Of a DNA stretch of 16,086 nucleotides, positions 13,397 through 16,086 are shown piece after piece. The stretch comes from CAZPKH01 sp964407165 (GTDB lineage: Bacteria; Bacteroidota; Bacteroidia; Bacteroidales; Muribaculaceae). Position 1 is the stretch's first letter; each line of letters opens with the position of its first letter. The notes under the pieces were generated by a model. The model was not told where the DNA came from. It searched no databases and saw nothing but the letters and a program-made list of their open reading frames with translations. The stretch spans positions 1-16,086 of the forward strand of contig CAYOUJ010000053.1 of NCBI GenBank assembly GCA_964407165.1, read 5' to 3'. Position numbers and translations under genes: made by a program.

Positions 13397-14635
13397 ATGT
13401 CACACACCTTGCCCCGCGATATGCTCCCCAAAGTGCTGCGCCCGCTGATGCTGGTGCTCTTTGCCTCGATGGCCTACGTGGCCGCCGAGGCTGACCGCGC
13501 CCTGGAGATACGCGGGGTCGAGCAGATGCATCTTGGCATCTACATCGAAGACCTGCGCACCGGCGAGGTGGTGTATGAGCGCAACGCCGACGATCTGTTT
13601 GTCCCCGCCTCGGTGACCAAGTCGGTCACCGCCGCCGCGGCCATCAGCGTGCTGGAGGAGAGCGGACGGTTCTTGACCCCCGTCAACGCCGTCGGCGCCG
13701 TCCGTGACGGTGTGCTCGAGGGTGACATCGTGGTGGCCACCATCGGCGACCCCACCATCGAGAGCCGCCACTTCGAGAGCCGCCTGGGGTTTGCCGACAG
13801 CATAGCCGCGCACGTGGTGGCCATGGGCGTCAAGGAGGTCAAAGGCTCGGTCGTCATTGACCAGAGCAGCTTCATAGACGACACCGTGCCTTACGGCTGG
13901 GCCGAGGGCGACCTGTCGACTTACTACGGCACACTCGTCCACGGCGCCAACTACCGAGGCAACTCCTCCGGAAAGGCCGCTGTCAAAGACCCCGCGGCCG
14001 CCATGCGGTCGGATATTGTAAAGGCCCTCGAGGTCCGCGGCGTCACTGTCACGGCCGACGCTTCGGTCAAGCCCGACAGCCGGCAGACCTACACATTATA
14101 TATACATAAGTCGCCGACGGTGGCCGAGATACTCCGCAGCCTGATGGTGCGCTCCGACAATATGATGGCCGAGGCAATGCTCCGCTCGCTCGAGCCGGGG
14201 CGCACGCGCTCGCAGGCGCTGGCCTACGAGCGGCAGGTGCTCCAGGGCGTTGGCGTCGACTTTGCCGGCATCGCCATATACGACGGCAGCGGCCTGAGCC
14301 GCAAGAACCGTATTTCGCCCCGATTCCTCGCCGACCTTTACCGCATGATGTACAGCCGGCCGGACGTGCGGATGAGCTACGCCCGCCTCTTCCCCCGTGC
14401 CGGGCGCGAGGGCACCATGCGCAACTTCCTCAAAGACACGGAGCTTGAGGGGCGCGTGGCCATGAAAACAGGGTCGATGACCGGTGTGCAGTGCTACGGC
14501 GGATACATGCTCGACGACTCCGGCACGCCCACGCATATCATAGTGGTGCTGGCCAACGACTTCAAGAGCCGCGACCAGCTGAAGGCCGACCTCCAGCGGT
14601 TTCTGCTCTCTCTGTTTACCATAGACAACCAATAA
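13397..14635 (+). CDS. dacB: D-alanyl-D-alanine carboxypeptidase/endopeptidase (PBP4 family, S13)
   Basis: This family trims the terminal D-alanine from peptidoglycan stem peptides and cuts DD cross-links in the periplasm. The 412-residue protein has the three penicillin-binding motifs in order: Ser72-Val-Thr-Lys75 with the nucleophile in FVPASVTKS, Ser253-Asp-Asn255 in VRSDNMMAE, and Lys357-Thr-Gly359 in VAMKTGSMTG. The region between the first and second motifs (about 95-245) is the long insertion typical of S13 enzymes, and DGSGLSRKNRISP (297-309) is also conserved in the family. A hydrophobic N-terminal segment (about 14-31, LRPLMLVLFASMAYVAAEA) serves as signal peptide. The ATG at 13397 is the only ATG giving it in full with a short basic n-region. 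It is first in an operon with the next two genes, starting 12 bases before the unknown gene. Confidence 0.94.
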   Translation: MSHTLPRDMLPKVLRPLMLVLFASMAYVAAEADRALEIRGVEQMHLGIYIEDLRTGEVVYERNADDLFVPASVTKSVTAAAAISVLEESGRFLTPVNAVGAVRDGVLEGDIVVATIGDPTIESRHFESRLGFADSIAAHVVAMGVKEVKGSVVIDQSSFIDDTVPYGWAEGDLSTYYGTLVHGANYRGNSSGKAAVKDPAAAMRSDIVKALEVRGVTVTADASVKPDSRQTYTLYIHKSPTVAEILRSLMVRSDNMMAEAMLRSLEPGRTRSQALAYERQVLQGVGVDFAGIAIYDGSGLSRKNRISPRFLADLYRMMYSRPDVRMSYARLFPRAGREGTMRNFLKDTELEGRVAMKTGSMTGVQCYGGYMLDDSGTPTHIIVVLANDFKSRDQLKADLQRFLLSLFTIDNQ

Positions 14636-14647
14636 TCTGCATGACAC

Positions 14648-15286
14648 ATGAACGACAATGTCAACTACGAGGAGCTGCTCAACAGCTGCTTTGAGATAGA
14701 GGGGCTTCTCTCGCTGCTGCGCTACCGCGAGGGGGAGGCTCCCGAGGAGGTGCATGACCTGCTCCTGGAGAAGGTGGCCATCCTCGCCCACGACCTGGGC
14801 ATCACGCTCGCCGCGGCGGAGCCTGCGGCCATCGAGACGCCTGCAGCCCCGGAGACGCCCGTAGAGGCTGCCGTGCCTGCCGCCGCTGCCGAGGCCGCCA
14901 AGCCGACAGAAGCCATAAAGCCTGAAGAACCCGCAGAACCCGCAAGCTCTGTGGAGCCTGTAATCGCGGAAGCACCCGCCGAGCAGGCTGAAGAAGATAT
15001 GGAGGAGGCTGACTCCGAGACCCGCTCGCTCACCCTCGACCGCCGACTTGCCATCGACGGCTCACGAGACCTGCTCTCGGCCATCTCGCTCAACGACAAG
15101 TTCCGGTTCCGTCGCGAGCTGTTCGGCAACTCCGACGCCGAGTTTATGGACACCATCAACCTCATCCAGGCCATGCGCTCCATCGACGAGGCTGAGGAAT
15201 ATCTCTACGGCGACCTGCACTGGAATCCCGAGGGCGACGACGTCAAAGACTTTATCGCCATCATCCGCGACCACTTCACCCTCTGA
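14648..15286 (+). CDS. Conserved-looking protein of unknown function with an Ala/Glu/Pro linker
   Basis: I do not recognise a named family. The 212 residues fall into three parts. An N-terminal helical piece (1-52, EELLNSCFEIEGLLSLLRYRE then EEVHDLLLEKVAILAHDL) is followed by a low-complexity acidic linker (about 55-123) built from Ala, Pro and Glu. A compact C-terminal domain (about 124-212) contains LAIDGSRDLLSAISLNDKF, RFRRELFGNSDAEFMDTI and a final helix. The C-terminal stretch has the look of a conserved domain I associate with Bacteroidales hypothetical proteins (from memory). There is no signal peptide or membrane segment, so it is probably cytoplasmic. The ATG lies 12 bases after dacB and the stop 24 bases before rsmI, so it is almost certainly cotranscribed with both. 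The layout suggests a binding or scaffold protein rather than an enzyme; that is inference. Confidence 0.85.
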   Translation: MNDNVNYEELLNSCFEIEGLLSLLRYREGEAPEEVHDLLLEKVAILAHDLGITLAAAEPAAIETPAAPETPVEAAVPAAAAEAAKPTEAIKPEEPAEPASSVEPVIAEAPAEQAEEDMEEADSETRSLTLDRRLAIDGSRDLLSAISLNDKFRFRRELFGNSDAEFMDTINLIQAMRSIDEAEEYLYGDLHWNPEGDDVKDFIAIIRDHFTL

Positions 15287-15310
15287 CACCCAACTGTAAT
15301 CAGAACTGAC

Positions 15311-16030
15311 TTGGCCGGAAAGCTGTACATAGTCCCCACGCCGGTCGGCAACATGGCCGACATGACGCCCCGTGCCGTCGACACCCTGCGCGGCGCCTCG
15401 GTCATATTTGCCGAAGACACGCGCACCAGCGCCGTGCTCATGCGCCACTTCGGCATCGCCACGCCCATGCTCAGCTTCCACAAATTCAACGAGCACGAGA
15501 TCACCGACGCCGTGGCCGCGCGTGTCGAAAGCGGGGAGACCGTAGCCCTGGTCAGCGACGCCGGCACTCCCGGCATATCAGATCCCGGATTTATGCTCAC
15601 CCGCGAGTGCCGTCGCCGCGGCCTGGATGTGGAGTGCCTCCCCGGACCCACCGCTTTCGTCCCCGCTCTGATTAACTCCGGACTGCCCTGCGACCGCTTC
15701 TGCTTCGAGGGGTTCCTTCCCCAGAAGAAGGGCCGCGCCTCGCGCCTCGAGGAGATAGCCGCCGACGACCGCACCACCATTATATATGAGTCGCCCCTGC
15801 GGCTGCAGCGCACGCTCCGCCAGCTCGCCGACGTATGCGGCGACGACCGCGAGGCCTCCGTCACACGCGAAATCTCAAAGGTCCACGAGACCACCGTCCG
15901 CGGCACTCTCGGAGAGCTCGCCGATTACTTCGCCCAAAACAATCCGCGGGGCGAGATTGTTATCATAGTAGCCGGCCGGCCGCGCCCCGCCGCTGCTGCC
16001 CACCGAAACAAATACCGCGATAACTTATAA
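15311..16030 (+). CDS. rsmI: 16S rRNA (cytidine1402-2'-O)-methyltransferase RsmI
   Basis: RsmI adds a 2'-O-methyl group to C1402 of 16S rRNA in the decoding centre, using S-adenosylmethionine. The 239-residue protein carries the family signature from end to end: LYIVPTPVGNMADMT (5-19), FAEDTRTS (33-40), SDAGTPGISDPG (82-93), PGPTAFVPALINSGLP (111-126), FEGFLPQKKGR (132-142) and REISKVHET (186-194). It lacks the extra C-terminal domain of the longer E. coli protein (286 residues). The start is TTG at 15311: the frame runs back only eight codons, with no ATG or GTG, to the TGA of the preceding gene (15284-15286), and the first internal ATG would delete the cofactor-fold strand LYIVPTPVG. It is last in the dacB operon. 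The C-terminal Ala/Pro/Arg tail is of low complexity. Confidence 0.95.
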   Translation: MAGKLYIVPTPVGNMADMTPRAVDTLRGASVIFAEDTRTSAVLMRHFGIATPMLSFHKFNEHEITDAVAARVESGETVALVSDAGTPGISDPGFMLTRECRRRGLDVECLPGPTAFVPALINSGLPCDRFCFEGFLPQKKGRASRLEEIAADDRTTIIYESPLRLQRTLRQLADVCGDDREASVTREISKVHETTVRGTLGELADYFAQNNPRGEIVIIVAGRPRPAAAAHRNKYRDNL

Positions 16031-16048
16031 TAACTTCACTAGTGTCTC

Positions 16049-16062
16049 TTAACAAATGTTAA
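16049..16062. promoter_or_regulatory. Perfect 14-base palindrome downstream of rsmI
   Basis: TTAACA and TGTTAA flank the two bases AA at the right edge of the window, giving a perfect inverted repeat. It lies 18 bases after the rsmI stop. It may be an operator for a gene beyond the window or a minimal part of an intergenic element. It has no GC-rich stem and no T run, so it is not a convincing terminator. The rest of 16031-16086 shows nothing else. Confidence 0.4.
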
Positions 16063-16086
16063 TCAAAAATCAGGTCAAGTGTGGGG

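Noticed and set aside
14812..15016. Ala/Glu/Pro-coding repeats inside the unknown gene, considered as a frameshift or insertion
   Set aside because: The frame is continuous and both flanking domains are in the same frame, so this is an ordinary disordered linker.

Overview
The window looks like an ordinary chromosomal stretch of a GC-rich member of the Bacteroidota, most likely order Bacteroidales. The evidence is a complete SprA-type translocon of the type IX secretion system (found only in this phylum), a promoter that matches the Bacteroides pattern (TTTG, 20 bases, TAnnTTTG) at bases 5-36, almost no Shine-Dalgarno sequences, and GC-rich genes separated by very AT-rich spacers. A Muribaculaceae-like genome is my guess, from composition and style of the spacers only.

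Layout. Bases 85-1128 (+) encode an ADP-ribosylglycohydrolase behind its own promoter. It converges on a long minus-strand run that reads from right to left: a TetR-family regulator (13240-12641), a ketoacyl-ACP synthase III (12604-11660), FabG (11612-10866), RuvA (10719-10132), the 2492-residue SprA (9969-2491) and a secreted M64 zinc peptidase (2433-1153). Divergent from the TetR gene is a plus-strand operon: the penicillin-binding protein DacB (13397-14635), a three-part protein of unknown function (14648-15286) and the rRNA methyltransferase RsmI (15311-16030). The last 56 bases hold no gene, only a perfect palindrome.

How the parts fit. TetR, KAS III and FabG form a small fatty-acid elongation cassette with a local regulator, and a dyad overlapping the likely TetR promoter fits autoregulation. 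RuvA (Holliday junction processing) sits between that cassette and the secretion gene; ruvA next to sprA is, from memory, a recurring order in this phylum. The M64 peptidase follows sprA closely, has a signal peptide but shows no recognisable type IX C-terminal sorting domain. DacB and RsmI are housekeeping enzymes.

Most unusual signal. Nearly every spacer in the left and middle of the window carries a different low-complexity short repeat: 9-base units before the ADP-ribosylglycohydrolase and the M64 peptidase (the same unit, in the same orientation relative to the start codon), 8-base units forming a perfect 21-base inverted repeat between fabG and ruvA, and 7-base units before fabG. Two genes (sprA and rsmI) are also forced to use TTG start codons. 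I saw no prophage, insertion sequence, CRISPR array, tRNA or rRNA gene.
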